Source: Prinia subflava
Lineage: Eukaryota; Chordata; Aves; Passeriformes; Cisticolidae
Length of the DNA: 64,000 bases
NCBI RefSeq assembly: GCF_021018805.1
Contig: NC_086258.1
Coordinates: 12,848,600-12,912,599, forward strand
Direction: 5' to 3'
Positions within the stretch are counted from its first letter, which is position 1; each line of letters begins with the position of its first letter. The notes beneath the pieces were generated by a model. The model was not told where the DNA came from. It saw only the letters and a program-made list of their open reading frames with translations, and made no database searches. This document shows, one piece after another, positions 1 through 12,002 of the stretch. The translations under genes and the position numbers were made by a program.

Positions 1-906
1 CTGATTACTGCTCAGCAAAGTCGATGGGAAAAGCTGAAACTGGAAAACTCGATCGGTTTTATGACCTTTAAGGAGCGCAGTCAGGAAAGGGAGTTTGGTG
101 CCTCTATCTTCCCATTTGTTTATAATATTAGTCATTCTTAGAAGAGGGCCTGACTCATGCTGCCAGAGTTTCTCCTGTATAAACTAAAACGCTGTGACAT
201 TCAGTTATTTCATTAATTTAGGCCCCTCCCTAATGAACGCTCTCCCTGAAGCACCTTCTCCTCCCAGTGACACCAGGTCTGCTCACAACAACATCTGGCA
301 CTCGTTCCTTCCACTCCAGGCGCCTGCTGGAGGTGGCCAAAATTAGCAGCACCTTCACCCTCAGCCCCATGCTCAGTGCTGAGGGGGTGAACATCCAAAT
401 TCGGGGCTTTCAGCTCAATTTAGGGCTAGAATTTCCTGCTCTGGCACACGCTGGTATCTCTGCACTCATAGAGGCACTCTTAACATGTTTATCCTCGTGT
501 GTTTGTGAGTTCACGAGCTGAGAAAGTGCGGGTTGGGCAATGAGGTTCATTCCACTGAAATCATCACCCCCACCCCAATCAAGCCGGAGATTTCACACTT
601 GATTTGAAAGATGGGCTGCAAACCACCGCTGCTTTTCTGCTGGTCCCTCCTGGGTGCCACCTCTGTTTCACATGGAGATGGAAGGTTTATTTATAGGTGA
701 CAGCCTGATCCCAGCTGCACAGAGCCCCAGATCTGGGTGCCAGCTCCCAGCTGAGACCCCCAAAGGTGCCCTCGGAGCTCCCTTGGGTTAAAACCTTCCC
801 GATTTGGCTCCAAACCACCCCGCAGGTGTTCGGCTCCAGCAGCCCCACCAAGGTGTGAGGCCCAGCAAGCCACGCCAGCCCAGACTGGTTCGTGCTTATT
901 TTCTTT
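1..906. other. unique noncoding DNA, nothing recognised
   Basis: Mixed-composition sequence without tandem repeats or recognisable mobile elements. Short open frames occur on both strands, but none resembles a known protein or has coding-like composition. Confidence 0.5.
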
Positions 907-1000
907 CCTGCTAATTGTGCCCGCGGATCCCCTCGTTAGCCCGGGAGCGCCGCTGGGTCCCCGCCGCCGCTCTCGCCCTCCCCGCCCCATTCGGATTTTA
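907..1000. other. short CpG-dense pocket
   Basis: About a dozen CpG dinucleotides fall within roughly 90 bases, far above the surrounding DNA. It is much shorter than a standard CpG island, and I see no CCAAT box, X-box or initiator context. It may be a small GC-rich regulatory patch or simple compositional noise; the sequence does not decide. Confidence 0.35.
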
Positions 1001-1328
1001 TTCCCCAAGTTGGCAGCCTGGAAAACTGGCCTGGCTCCAACCCTGCCGGTGCCTGGAACACAAACCTTGCACAACCCTCCCAAGGCACCGCTTTCCCCGG
1101 TGCCACCTCCGCTGGCAGCGCCGTCCCAGGCTGTTCCCCTCTTGCCCAACAGCCCGGTGTTCCCCTGGGAAAGCTGGCGGCTCTGTCTGGAACAGAAAAT
1201 GATGTTTGAAAACAAAGACACGTGGCAGTGGTGGCAGGGACAGCTGAATGCGCTCGCCGAGGGAGAGGGATGATTAATTGCGGGGAAATCTGCAATTTGG
1301 TCATGGTGGGGTGGTGAAAACAGCGCTG

Positions 1329-1361
1329 CACTTCATTCCCACTTCATTCCCACTTCATTTC
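1329..1361. repeat. 11-bp tandem repeat, three copies
   Basis: CACTTCATTCC is repeated three times head to tail, the last copy with one change. The rest of 1001-1711 is unique and holds nothing I recognise. Confidence 0.8.
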
Positions 1362-1711
1362 CACGGAGTTCATCCTGGTTTCCAGGCTCAGCAGAGGCTT
1401 GGTCTGCTCTGCAGGATTTGCAGCATCCCCAGGTGATGCCGTGGCCTGGGCAGCCCTCAGGAGCAGCCCCGAGGGCAGATTTGTCACCAGCTGTCCCCTG
1501 CCTGCCCAAACTCAGCTGTGAGGGGGATGCAACCCAACCCAGGCTCTGGAAAACAGAAGGAATTGATCTGCCCAGTGAATTCCCAGACCTCTGGATCTCC
1601 TTTCTCCCTCCTGAGTAACCACACCAACAGACAAGCCCCAGATTCAATGGGATGCTCTAATTCCATCTGGGAAAGGTGGAGTTCCAATCCACATTTTTGG
1701 GTGGCTCTAAC

Positions 1712-2040
1712 TCACGGAATCATGGAATGGTTTGGGTGGGAAGGGACCCCAAAGCTCACCCAGTTCCACAGGGACACCTCCCACCATCCCAGGCTGCTCC
1801 AAGCCCGTCCAGCCTGGCCTTGGACACTGCCAGGGATCCAGGGGCAGCCACAGAAATCTGGGAATTCCACTCCAGGGCCAGGAATTCCTTCCCAATCTCC
1901 CATCCATCCCTGCCCATTCTCTGTGTCCTGTCCCTCCATCCCTTGTCCCCAGCCCCTCTCCAGCTCTCCTGGAGCCCCTTTAGGTCCTGGAAGGGGCTCT
2001 GAGCTCTCCCCAGAGCCTTCTTTCCTGCAGGCTGAAAAAC
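1712..2040 (-). mobile_element. CR1 LINE, 5'-truncated 3' end
   Basis: The plus strand reads as the reverse complement of an avian CR1 3' end. It begins GAATCATGGAATGGTTTGGG, followed by the GGACACCTCCCACC block, the CAGCCTGGCCTTGGACACT block, the CTCCAGCTCTCCTGGAGCCC block, the GGTCCTGGAAGGGGCTCTGA block and a degraded 'TTCTTTCCTGCAGGCTGAA' end. This wording matches the CR1 type I know from passerine genomes. The 3' end is at 1712, so the element points left. About 330 bases are kept and the coding part is lost, as is usual for CR1. Confidence 0.93.
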
Positions 2041-2350
2041 TTAATAAACAAAATAGGAATATTAAATATATTTGTTAACAGCAAATGTTATAAATACTGC
2101 ATTTAAATCCACATTTAAGACCTTTCCCTAAATGATTGACCAGAGGTTTATGACACAAGTCAGTAACTAAACATGATTTGTTTAAAGAACAGTTCCATTT
2201 TAAAAAGCAAATGCTGTCAAACCATTCATGGGGGAGAAAAAAGTGCCTTTGGCGTTGTATTAACGATATATTTTTAATTTCCCAGTTGCTGCAGTCTCGC
2301 TGTTTGCATTTAAGGCTGTCAGAAAGAATTGTTTAATAAGTGCCATGGAA
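2041..2350. other. AT-rich complex sequence, candidate conserved noncoding element
   Basis: About 310 bases of AT-rich, non-repetitive, CpG-poor DNA with many TTTAAA, TTAAC and GCAAAT-like words, directly beside a CR1 copy. It has no open frame and no repeat structure. The texture resembles vertebrate conserved noncoding elements, but conservation cannot be seen from one sequence. Confidence 0.25.
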
Positions 2351-3659
2351 CAAAGAGGCTGGAAATCACCTCCCTAGGAAAGCTAGGAAAGCTTTCAGCA
2401 AGAACCTGGAGGAAGAAAAGCCTGGTCAGTATTGGGAAGTGCCTGTTTGTGCTGTAATTAAAGGAATTTTGATATATTAAACCTTCTGTGGGGCTGAATA
2501 AGATCTCTGCAGTGAATGGCAGAGAGGTTTTAGGGAGCAGGGATGAATTGGTGCCACAGTTGTCAGTGCAGGAATCTCTGGAAGGATTTGCTCAGTTTTT
2601 AGGATCAGCATTTTTCCAAGGCAAGTCCAGCAGAGTTTGGCCTAGCCCAGATCCAGCGAGGACAGGCAGGAGGAGGGGTGGCCATGGGGAAATGCCTCAT
2701 CATCCTCCCACTGCAGGAAAAACTCACCCATTTCCTCCTGCTCCGTTTCAACTTGAGCATGAACTTGGAAATGCAGATGGGGGTTGAGACATTGGTAAAA
2801 ATCTCTGGGGAAACCCAGAGAATTTCACTGATTTTGGGGTGGTTTTGTTGGATTGATTGGTCCTGATTTGGGGTTTTTTGAAGCACGGAGCCTCCTCTTT
2901 ATAATGAATAAAACCAAATTACAGCAAACACCACCTGGCCTGAATTCCTGGCCTAAGGAAGTGCACAGCACCAACCTGAGCCCTCTCTCCTGACAGAGCA
3001 TCCCTCCCCTGCAGGCTCTGGGACAGCTTCGAGCAGGAGCAGAGCTTTTCCAGCCCAGTTTTACAGAACTTTCCCTTGGCTTTGTCCTCCTTACACAACC
3101 CTGACATTTCAAATGTCAGCTTTTTATTGAGCAAGAGACTTGGAGGAGCTAAAGTGGCCTTGAAAAAATAATCCCCAGAACCCAGCCCGGGTCTCCAGGG
3201 CGCTCCTGCTCAGCTGGAAGGAGCTGGGAGCTCTGCTGGGGCAGCTTCCAGGACCTGCAGCTCTCCCGTGGCCCCTCCAGGACATCCCTCACCTTCAGTT
3301 TTATCCCCTCTGAGCCTCTCAGAGGTTTCCTGGTCCCATCCCGGGAGGGAGGCGAGGACAGGGCTGGGTGTGCATGGGGAGCTCTCCACGCCCTCTGGGA
3401 GTGCTGAACTTTGCAGGGAGCTGGGGCAGTGCTGGGAATTTTGGCACCTTCCCCCGGAGCTGGGGCACTGCTGAACCAGCCTGAGGAGCACAAGGAGGGG
3501 CATTTTAATCTGGAAGGAAGCACTTCAATCCCTGCTGGCCCTCAGCTCCTCGTGCTCAGAGCTGCTGGGGACATTTCCTGCCCAGCCCAGCTCTTGCTGC
3601 AGCTCCTGGCTCATCTTTGGGCTGGTGGCACGAGGGAGTGCCAGCAGCGATCCCTGGGG
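2351..3659. other. unique noncoding DNA, nothing recognised
   Basis: No repeat, mobile element or RNA gene recognised. Open frames here are below about 125 codons and show no recognisable domain. Confidence 0.5.
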
Positions 3660-4066
3660 CACAGCATTCCCAGAATCCAGGTTGGGAAAGCTCTCCAAGG
3701 TCACCAAGTGCCAGCTGTGCCAAATCCCCAGCCCAGAGCTCCCAGTGCCACCTCCAGCCCCTCCCTGGACACCTCCAGGGATGGTGAGACCACCCTGGGC
3801 AGCCCCTGCCAATGCCTGGCCGCCCTTCCCACGAGGAAATTCCTCCTCATGTCCTGGCCCAGCCTTGAGGCCCTCTCCTCTTGTCCTGTCCCTGTTCCCT
3901 GGGAGCAGATCCTGACCCCACCTGCTGTCAGGGACTTGTGCACAGCCACAGGTTCCCCCTGAGCCTCCTCTTCCCCTTCCCCAGCTCTCTCAGCCTCTCC
4001 TGGGGCTCCAGCCCCTTCCCCAGCTCCGTTCCCTTCCCTGGACTCGCTCCAGCCCCTCCATGCCTG
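3660..4066 (-). mobile_element. CR1 LINE, second subfamily type, 5'-truncated
   Basis: This copy starts with the 3'-end word CACAGCATTCCCAGAATCCAG and continues through 'GTTGGGAAAGCTCTCCAAGG', 'GGACACCTCCAGGGATGGTG', 'CTGGGCAGCCCCTGCCAATG', 'GAGGAAATTCCTCCTCATGTC', 'CTCTTGTCCTGTCCCTG' and 'GAGCCTCCTCTTCCCC'. Its order and wording follow a CR1 type distinct from the copy at 1.7 kb. The plus strand is the reverse complement of the element. About 400 bases survive, making it the longest CR1 remnant here. Confidence 0.9.
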
Positions 4067-5278
4067 ACTCACCATGCAAAAAGCAAATACCTGGAGGCCC
4101 AGGTGAGTGCAGGTGCAGAGGGGAGGGATCCCCTGGTTCCCTGGATTCCCTGAGGGCGCTGGGAGAGGGCTGAGCACCAAGGGCACAAAGCTCCTCCACC
4201 CCCAGAGCCCCCTCCCCAAATGATAGAGAGTTTGGGGAGTGAAGAAAACAGGAAAATGTGACCAGAGTTCCTCTGCTCATCGTGAGGCTGCTCTAACCAG
4301 GGGTTTTCAGTGTTCCCAAAGGCAGAACAGAGGGGGAAAAGAAATGTTGGGAAGGGAGGGAGAGCCTGTTCTGGAGAGGGGAAAGATCTCCTTGAAGAGA
4401 GCCAGCACAGCTCCAGCACCCTGGGGCTCCTGCTGTGGCCAGGCTGGGATGAGGAGCCTGGATGCAGTCAGGGAAGCAAGGACGATGCTGGGAGGGACTG
4501 GCAAACACCTCCAGCTGCTCCAGCAAACAGCCACGAGGGCTGGGACCCCGGCCCTGCCTCTCATTAGCAGCAGCTCCCTGCTTCCAGGCCCTTTACAGGA
4601 TGGAGGGGTTTAAGAACACATTTTACCATCCATTTAATGTAACAATATTAAGCTCGATTTGGCAAGGCCACTTCAGACATAAAACTTTAAAATGAGCTTT
4701 TTCAGAGCATAAAATCACAATTGGTCCTGCTGGTAAAAGGATAAAATAAATGTCTATTCACCCTAATTGCTGTCAAACTTGTGATTTTTTTTTGTTTTGT
4801 TTTGTTTTCTTTTATATGTAGTAAAGCCAACGTGGTTTTATTGTATAGGGTGCAAACGCTCACCGTGTAATATTATAAATCCTGCAGAGAATTAGGCATC
4901 TGCACATTTTTCCTGGCTGTTTCTTGCTTTAACTCGAAACGTCTGTGAGCCCTGGCACCAGAGGGGAATCTGTGGGCGAGCCTGATCCCACCTCTTTTCC
5001 AGCCCTGCTCCTTCCCAGCCCTTTGCTGGTGCTGGGATCTGCCAGGCTCAGAGCAGCTGGTGACAAACTGAGGGTGGCAGAGAGGTGCAGGACATCCCTG
5101 GGGTTCATCCACCTCCTTATCCCAAAGGCGGGAAGGAGCCAGCAAGCTCCAGCTGGGAAACGAGGATCAGCTCCTGCTGCCTCCCAGCCAGAGTGGGAAT
5201 TGTTGGATGCACGAGCTGAGATCTCTGACCTTTGCTAAACTCTGCTTTGCTTCACGGGCCTCCCTGTGGCTCCAGAAC
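4067..5278. other. unique DNA with an AT-rich block
   Basis: No gene recognised. Roughly 4615-4870 is AT-rich, low in CpG and complex in sequence, and includes a short TTTTG run near 4790-4810. It could be a conserved noncoding element. The flanks are ordinary GC-richer DNA. Confidence 0.35.
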
Positions 5279-5686
5279 AGCTCTGCCTGCTGCAATTCCA
5301 TCAGAAATTCCTGCTCTGCCTGCTGCAATTCCATCAGAAATTCCTGCTCTGCCTGCTGCAATTCCAACTGAAATTCCTGCTCTGCCTGCAGCAATTCCCT
5401 CAGAAATTCCTGCTCTGCCTGCAGCAATTCCATCAGAAATTCCTGCTCTGCCTGCTGCAATTCCAACTGAAATTCCTGCTCTGTCTGCTGCAATTCCATC
5501 AGAAATTCCTGCTCTGCCTGCAGCAATTCCATCAGAAATTCCTGCTCTGCCTGCTGCAATTCCCTCAGAAATTCCTGCTCTGCCTGCAGCAATTCCATCA
5601 GAAATTCCTGCTCTGCCTGCTGCATTTCCATCAGAAATTCCTGCTCTGCCTGCTGCAATTCCCTCAGAAATTCCTGCTCTGCCTCC
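5279..5686. repeat. 33-bp minisatellite, about 12 copies
   Basis: A 33-bp unit built on CTCTGCCTGCTGCAATTCC plus ATCAGAAATTCCTG repeats about 12.4 times. Variants at a few fixed positions (CCATCA/CCCTCA/CCAACT; GCTGCA/GCAGCA) are shuffled among units. Because 33 is a multiple of three and the unit lacks stops in several frames, long frames stay open on both strands. The minus frame gives an 11-residue LMELQQAEQEF-type repeat and a plus frame gives an ALPAAIPSEIP-type repeat. No known gene is recognised around it. I treat it as a noncoding minisatellite. Confidence 0.95.
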
Positions 5687-6885
5687 ACCTTGTCCCTGGA
5701 AACCCCTCCAAGGAGCTCGGAGGGTTTGGTGGTGCCCTGCCAAGTGTCCCACTGAGGAATGAGGCAGGGATCGCCCCATTTCACCTGCCTGTGGATTGAG
5801 GAGAGGGAACTGTGACAGGAAAAAGGCTCCAGGCACATCCCAGGGACTGAGGGGTGCTGGATAACCTGGGACCAGCACCCAGCAAGGCTTGATCAAAGTG
5901 AACATGAAAAGAACAAAACCCTCTCAGTTCTTGCTGTATTTCTGTCCCTTGAAGGTTCTCTGAGCTCCCAGAGCTGGGTAACCCCAGGGATGACCATCCC
6001 AGGGATGGGACATGTGGAATTTGCAGGTATTTTTTGGAAAAGAGCAAAGAATTTGTCTGAGGAGCTGGGACAGGCAGTGTGGGACAGAACCAGGACAGGA
6101 GTGTGACAGAACCCTGCTCCTGCCACCCCTCCACCACTGCTTTGGCTTTTCCAGTGCCTCAGGCAGACACAAACATTCCCTTCCCTTTGTTTTCACGGCA
6201 GAGAACACGGGATGCATTTGCTCATCGGGAAAAGGCACAAATTTGGGGCTCCCCAGCAGCTCCAGGTTCCTCTGGGAGCACTCGGGCACAGCAACAACAC
6301 AAGGCAGCCACAAAAATGCTCCTTCCCCATGGTCAGTGGAGGCTGCAGGGAGCCCCGGGGGTGCCGGGCACCTCCTGCCCCAGCGGGAGCCAAAAGGGAG
6401 GCTCGTGTTTCCAAACAACTCCGTCATTTCCCTGATTTACCTCACTATCACTTCAATCTGCAAATGAGGTTTCAGTCGAGGCCGAAAAAAAATAGAAAGG
6501 ACGTTCCCCACCTTCTAGTTTTTCATTAAGTTTCTTCAAATTTTGGAAAAATAATTACCATGGGTTTCTCCAAACTTTATTTTGTTGGTTTTTTTCTTTT
6601 TTTTTATTTTTTGGAAATCCTCACCAGCTCCAACCCAGCAGAGGTTTTGTACAATGACATTTAAAATTAAATGAAGGCGATTCACGCCACCTTTGCTCCT
6701 GTTGCTCCTCGTGGGATTCTTTGGAAAGTGAGGATTTTTCCAGCCCAAACTGGATGGATTTGCAGATTTCCAGCCAGCCCCAGCAGAGATAAGGGCTGCG
6801 ATTTGCACTGTGTTGTTCTTCCACTAGATGTCCCAGTAAATATTATTTACATTGATCGGGATTGAAGGATTTCCCTGGAATGCTG
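5687..6885. other. unique noncoding DNA
   Basis: No gene recognised. A T-rich stretch lies at about 6575-6615. The rest is ordinary unique sequence. Confidence 0.45.
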
Positions 6886-7040
6886 TTTATATGAATATTA
6901 ATATATATGTTAATACATAAAATTATATATAAAACACATATAATTTATATATATATAAGATCTATAACAGTAAAAAGGCAAAAAAATATAGGAAATATTT
7001 ATTTTATATGAAAATATATATAAAGTAAAAAAAGGCAAAA
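6886..7040. repeat. AT-rich low-complexity tract
   Basis: Almost pure A/T with many TATA and ATAT steps, then two related purine-rich words around AAAAAGGCAAAAAA about 60 bases apart, suggesting a degraded local duplication. No coding potential. Confidence 0.85.
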
Positions 7041-7065
7041 AATCTATAGGCATCAGGCAGGAATC

Positions 7066-7622
7066 CCACTGCCCAGACTGGACCCAGTCCCACATCCCAG
7101 TCCTCTGTTCCACCGGCACTGGGACACTGCCCAGGGGACAGGAATTCCAGCTGGTTCCTGTCCCAAATCCCAGATCTTTGTTCCCCTCCTGTCACTGGGG
7201 CACTGCTCAGGGGAAAGGGGCAGGAATTCCACCTGACCCCTGTCCTAAATCCCACTCTGGTCCCACATCCCAAACCCCAGCTCTCTGTTCCCCTCCTGAG
7301 TTAGGACACTGTCCAGGGGACAGGAATTCCACCTGGTCCCTGTCCCAAATCCCATCTCTCCATTCCCCTCCTGAGTTGGGACACTGCCCAAGGGACAGGA
7401 ATTCCACCTGGTCCCTGTCCCAAATCCCATCTCTCCGTTCCCCTCCTGGCCCTGGACACTCCCCAAGGGACAGGAGCAGGAATTCCAGCTGGTCCCACGT
7501 CCCAATTCCCGGCTCTCTGTTCCACTGGCACTGGGACACTGCCCAGGGCACAGGAATTCCACCTGGTCCCTGTCCAAAATTCCAGATCTTTGTTCCCCTC
7601 CTGCCCCTGGCCACTCCCCAGG
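7066..7622. repeat. GC-rich tandem array, about 7 units of roughly 72-106 bp
   Basis: Units contain GTTCCCCTCCTGAGTTGGGA, 'CACTGCCCAAGGGACAGGAA', 'TTCCACCTGGTCCCTGTCCC' and 'AAATCCCATCTCTC', with length changes between copies. Overlapping frames in three phases stay open across it. They are by-products of the repeat, not genes. Confidence 0.92.
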
Positions 7623-7639
7623 ACAGGATCAGGGACTCC

Positions 7640-7800
7640 CCGCCCAGCCCGGCCCCTCCTGGGCAGGGACCAGCCGGACCCGCCGGCTCCGGGAGCATCC
7701 CCAGGGCTCTGCTGGTTTAACCCTTCGCCTCCCGGAGAGCTCCGACCCCTCCGGGGCACCGGGATGTGCCGGGGCTGTGAAATCGGAGCTGCTGGCGCTG
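7640..7800. other. CpG-rich pocket beside the array
   Basis: Around fifteen CpGs in about 160 bases. No CCAAT, X-box or TATA element is obvious. It may reflect the GC-rich flank of the array rather than a promoter. Confidence 0.3.
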
Positions 7801-10265
7801 CCTTGATCCCTTTTGTTCTCACGCGGTGGTCCCTGCTCCCAGCCTGCCACCACCACAAAAAGCCCTCGCTTGTTCCTTCTTGCCGAGCTCCTCGCTGCCC
7901 TTCAGCGGGGGAAGCTTTGAATGAGACGCTGTCACTGCCCGGGGGCAAAAATGCAAAGCAGACAAAGCAAAACCCCCCGAACGCAACCCCCCAAATCCCC
8001 GCAGACAGCTCCAGGTGCAGAACAGAACACGGCCAGGGGAAACATGTGAAACCGTGTTCCTTTCTGAGCTGGAATTAAAGGAATTGGGTTAATGGTTATT
8101 AAAGTAGACGCACATGAAAACAGATTGACTGCAGATAGGAAACAGGTGAGTGCAAACAGGATGGGTGATAAGGGGACAGGTGGGTGATTAAATTGCTTTT
8201 TAAAACACAGACGAGGGCTGTGAGGAGAGAAGGAATGGGAGTGCTGGAGTTTGAGGTGGCTGGTTTCAGTTTTAGCTCCTCAGGGCCACAAAGCTGTCAC
8301 TTAAAAGGAGGATGCTCAGAGAGAAGGGCAGAGCCTTCCTAAAACAGAGAGAATTCGTCTCTCCTGGGATTGCCTCCCTGAAACTTCTTCATCCAAGTGA
8401 AATCCGGCACCCAAGTCCCTCTCAGGCCAAGGTAGAGAGAAAACATTTGCTGGAGCATCTCTAAAACTGATAAGAAGGGAAGCAGCCCCTCGGGGGCTGT
8501 GCCCTCATCCCAGGTCTGTGACCCATCCCAGGTGTGACACCTGCACAGGTAAAGTCAGCAGCAAGTCCTGACCTCCAGTCCTCCAAAAAATGCAAATAAA
8601 TCACAAACAAGCCTGAAGATGGCTTCAATCACCCTCTTCACACGTTTCCCTTCCTTAGAGACAATCTCTCCTGGAACGCTCCAGTTCAGCTCCTGTTTTC
8701 CTGGCTGGTCCTTGGGGACACTCGAAAAGCATTTGGATTGTTTTGAGGTTTTGTTTTTTTTAATATCCTGGGAGAAATTAAATCAACAGACAAACGTGGA
8801 AGCTCTGAGTGGAAAATCATGTCCAGGCTTGTGCATAGAGAAAAAAAAATAGAGCGATAACAAGGCAAATCCTGCCCTTTCAGGTTCATGTTACATTCAC
8901 GGGGCAAGGGGGGAAAAGTCCTGCTCAGCTTTTAAAGCTGTCCTCTGTCTGCAGGCAGCAATCCCAGACTCTCCATCAGTTGTGCAGTAAAAGTCAGGAA
9001 AAGATGGGAGGAGACAAAATATGGGATGAGAGCGCAGGGGCTGGAGGATGAGAGGATGATTTCTGTGCTGTTGCTTTGGCCTAACATGATGGAATAACCT
9101 AAAAAAAACCAACCTGGGGCACCCAGACAGGCTCCTGGAGCTTCCCAAGTGGAGTTAAAAATGGACAATGTGTTCTCCCCATCTCCCTGGGCTCAGTTTT
9201 CCTGAATCCTGGGTATCCTCTTCCATCTCTCAACACACTTCTTCAGCCAAATAATATTCAGGAAAAAACATCGGGAAGCTCATCAAGGAGGAAGGAGGTC
9301 CCTCTGTGTCTGCCACTGCCTGGCTCAGGATTTGATGGATCAACAGTGCCAGGGAGCAGAGGATCAGCACTGGGAATTCCCAGCCTGGATAAATCACAGC
9401 TCCATCCCCAGGCTGGGAAAAGAGAATTCTGTGAGGAACAAGCTGACAGCGATGGGGAGAGAACAGGAAAATTAATGTTTCTTTAATAACTTTTTCTTTA
9501 ATTCTTTTTCTAAAACTCTCACAGTTCTGTTCCCCACTCCTCGGTGGGAGCACACGGATTTCTCTGTGGGGGTGGAACAGATTCAGCCCTGGGGGATCTC
9601 TCCTGCCTCCTCCCTGCCTCCCTCCCTCGGGCATCTTTATAAAATGAGGGTTAGGACTGACCTTCCCCACGGGAATCACTGCAGGTCTGTCGGGTTGGGA
9701 TGACCCTGGAAAGGAGAATTTCCGTGGGGGAACAGCCAGCCCTGGCACTGCAAACCAGAGGTCACAGCTTCATTTCCATCCTACAAGAAACCTGGGGCTG
9801 ATTTAACCCACACAAGATAATGAGGTGATAATTAACACGTAACAAATGACAGGGATTATTACTGCCGGAGCCAAAGGCACCTCCAGGACAGATTTCCAGT
9901 CTTGGCTCCGCCCGATATTTTGCTGTGGGTTGGTTTTTTTTTTATTATTATTTTATTTTCTGGGTATTTTTCGCTTCCCAGAATCCCATTTTTGGAGAGG
10001 CCAGGCTGCAGGAAGGCACCTTGGGATGCACAGGGAATGATTTGGAGCAGCCCTGTCTCTTCCTGAAAGGAGGGGATGACGAAACTGGGAGAGATGTGGC
10101 TCTGATAAACAACACCCACCTTCCCCAGCCCGGGGCGTGTTTGGGGTGGCACCCGGCCAGGAGGGAGCTTTGTCAACAGCTTTAATTGGGGTGCTGGGCT
10201 GGCTCTGCTCCCCACACCAGCACATTCTCGAGTTTTCAGTGCATTTAAGAGCACCAGAGGCCAGT
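7801..10265. other. unique noncoding DNA, nothing recognised
   Basis: About 2.5 kb without recognisable mobile elements, RNA genes or coding regions. A T-rich stretch lies near 9931-9960. Confidence 0.45.
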
Positions 10266-10330
10266 GGAATCGTGGACCCCTGGAATGGTTTGGGTTGGGA
10301 AGGACTTTGAAAATCACCCTCCCTCCCCAA
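10266..10330 (-). mobile_element. CR1 3'-terminal fragment
   Basis: The words GAATCGTGG, CCTGGAATGGTTTGGGTTGG and GAAGGACTTTGAAAATCACC match the last bases of a CR1 element read in reverse complement. Only about 65 bases are recognisable. Confidence 0.7.
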
Positions 10331-11952
10331 AATGGGACAAAAACCCAAAATCCAACCTTGAAAGGCACCTCAAAATCTGTTATTCCTGATTTGCATCCTC
10401 ACAAAATCTCTCCATCCTCTGGCAGGTCAGGTGCTGGAGCTGGTGCTTCCAGGCACACCAGGCAAGCCCTGGTGGCACACAGCTCTCCCCAGTGACACTT
10501 CAGGTGACAGTGGATGGCACCAAGGCGTGGTTCTGACCCTGGACCAGCCCTGCAGGGGCTCCAGCAGCACCAGCGTGAGCAACTCAAGCTTGGTCCTGTC
10601 CTAAAAACAGCCCCAGGACAGGGTCAGGGAGAAACTCCCCAGCCCTCCCTGAATTCCAGAGATGGACACGATAATTCAGATTTTGGGAGTTCCTTTCCAA
10701 GCCTTTAAAATCAAGGTACAACAGCAACCAAGCCTGGCATTGTCCTGCCATGGATCCACTTCACACTCACCAGCCAGTTAAACCCAAAAATGGCCAAGAG
10801 AAGCCTCTCAAAGCACCCATCAGCTTTAAGTGCTGAAGGTCTCCTGTTTTTCCCTCTGAAAACAGGAATTTTTTGAATTTCCACTGGAAAGGAGAACCAG
10901 TGGGTTCCCATGGGGTCACAGTCTGAAGCATGAAGTGGAAGGAGTTGTGAAGCTTCACCTCTGGGGCTTGTCTCAATCACAAAACTGATCCAGGAGCTAA
11001 AATTTCTGCCTTTCCACCTCTCCCACAGCCCAGCTCAGCCCCCTGCCTGTCCTGGCTGGGCACAGGGCCCTGCTGCCCATCCTTGGCTCTTTTTTGACTA
11101 AATTCAACTTTTTCCCCTTCCAGTTTCACTGTGGTTGAGAACATTAAAATCCTTCAGTAACTCCAGCGAGCTGCAGTTGTGCTGCAGAGCTCTGAATTCC
11201 CTCCCCAGCACTGCAATAACTCTTCCAGAGACCTTTATGATCCTTCCAGATGTTGTTGGTGCTTTCCAGGCCCTTCCCAAGCTCCGATCCCGCATGGAAG
11301 GGGAGCTCAGCTCCGGGGGTGGACGGTGTCTGTGGGATTTCCTCAGCTCCCTCAGCCTCCCTTCCCTCCCTGCCCTGCCACAATTAGCTTAATGACTGTA
11401 AATAACCACGAGGGATTGGCTGCAACAAAGGGAGCGTGTCCCAGCAAGCAGAGCTTTGAGACAAGCACCGGGGTTGTCCCCCAGACTTCACATTGTTGTC
11501 CTACAAATCAAAAATTATCATTATCCTGATGCATTCAGAATAATTCCCGAGGTTCCCAACGTGACTGTGAACAATTTTTCTTTTGCTTTCTGCTTTTTTC
11601 AGCAGCAGCAAACCCCAGGGTGAGGGTTCCAAACAGCAGCAGGCTTCGCACTTATTTCTTTTTGCTCATCTCTGGCTTAGTCTGGAGAGTGGATTTTCCC
11701 TCCTTGCTTCTTTCAGTTTTGACCACAAAAATATCAAGTATGGAAAACTGGAAGTTTGAAAAACCAAAGGAACCGTGCTGAGTCCTTTCAGGGATAAACA
11801 AGCCCAGCTGCTCTGGGCTTTCCATAACAAAAACAGATTTTTGCTGTCAGGTGTGGGTCCAGATTAGGTGGAAGGGGAGGGGAGGATTATTTATTTATCT
11901 TTAATTGTCTAGGGAAGCATTATTTATCTATCCCTTCTTGTTCATTAACTGC
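10331..11952. other. unique noncoding DNA
   Basis: No gene recognised. A minus-strand frame near 10767-10976 ends at a good donor-like GTGAGTG (about 10764), but there is no recognisable protein similarity, so it is not called. Confidence 0.4.
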
Positions 11953-12002
11953 AAATTGGATAATTCTCCAATTCAATCCAATTCAAAATTGGATAATTCT
12001 CC
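11953..12002. repeat. 17-bp direct repeat with internal inverted repeats
   Basis: AAATTGGATAATTCTCC occurs at 11953-11969 and again, identical, at 11986-12002. Between and within the copies, CCAATT/AATTGG pairs give several short inverted repeats. It looks like a small local duplication. Confidence 0.8.

Noticed and set aside
4066..4108. Opposed splice-donor words at the end of a CR1 copy
   Set aside because: The intervening segment is about 30 bases and CR1-derived at one side; no acceptor or frame supports an exon.
7178..7948. Overlapping frames of 110-215 codons
   Set aside because: They traverse the 72-106-bp array and repeat its sequence in different phases; no independent coding evidence.
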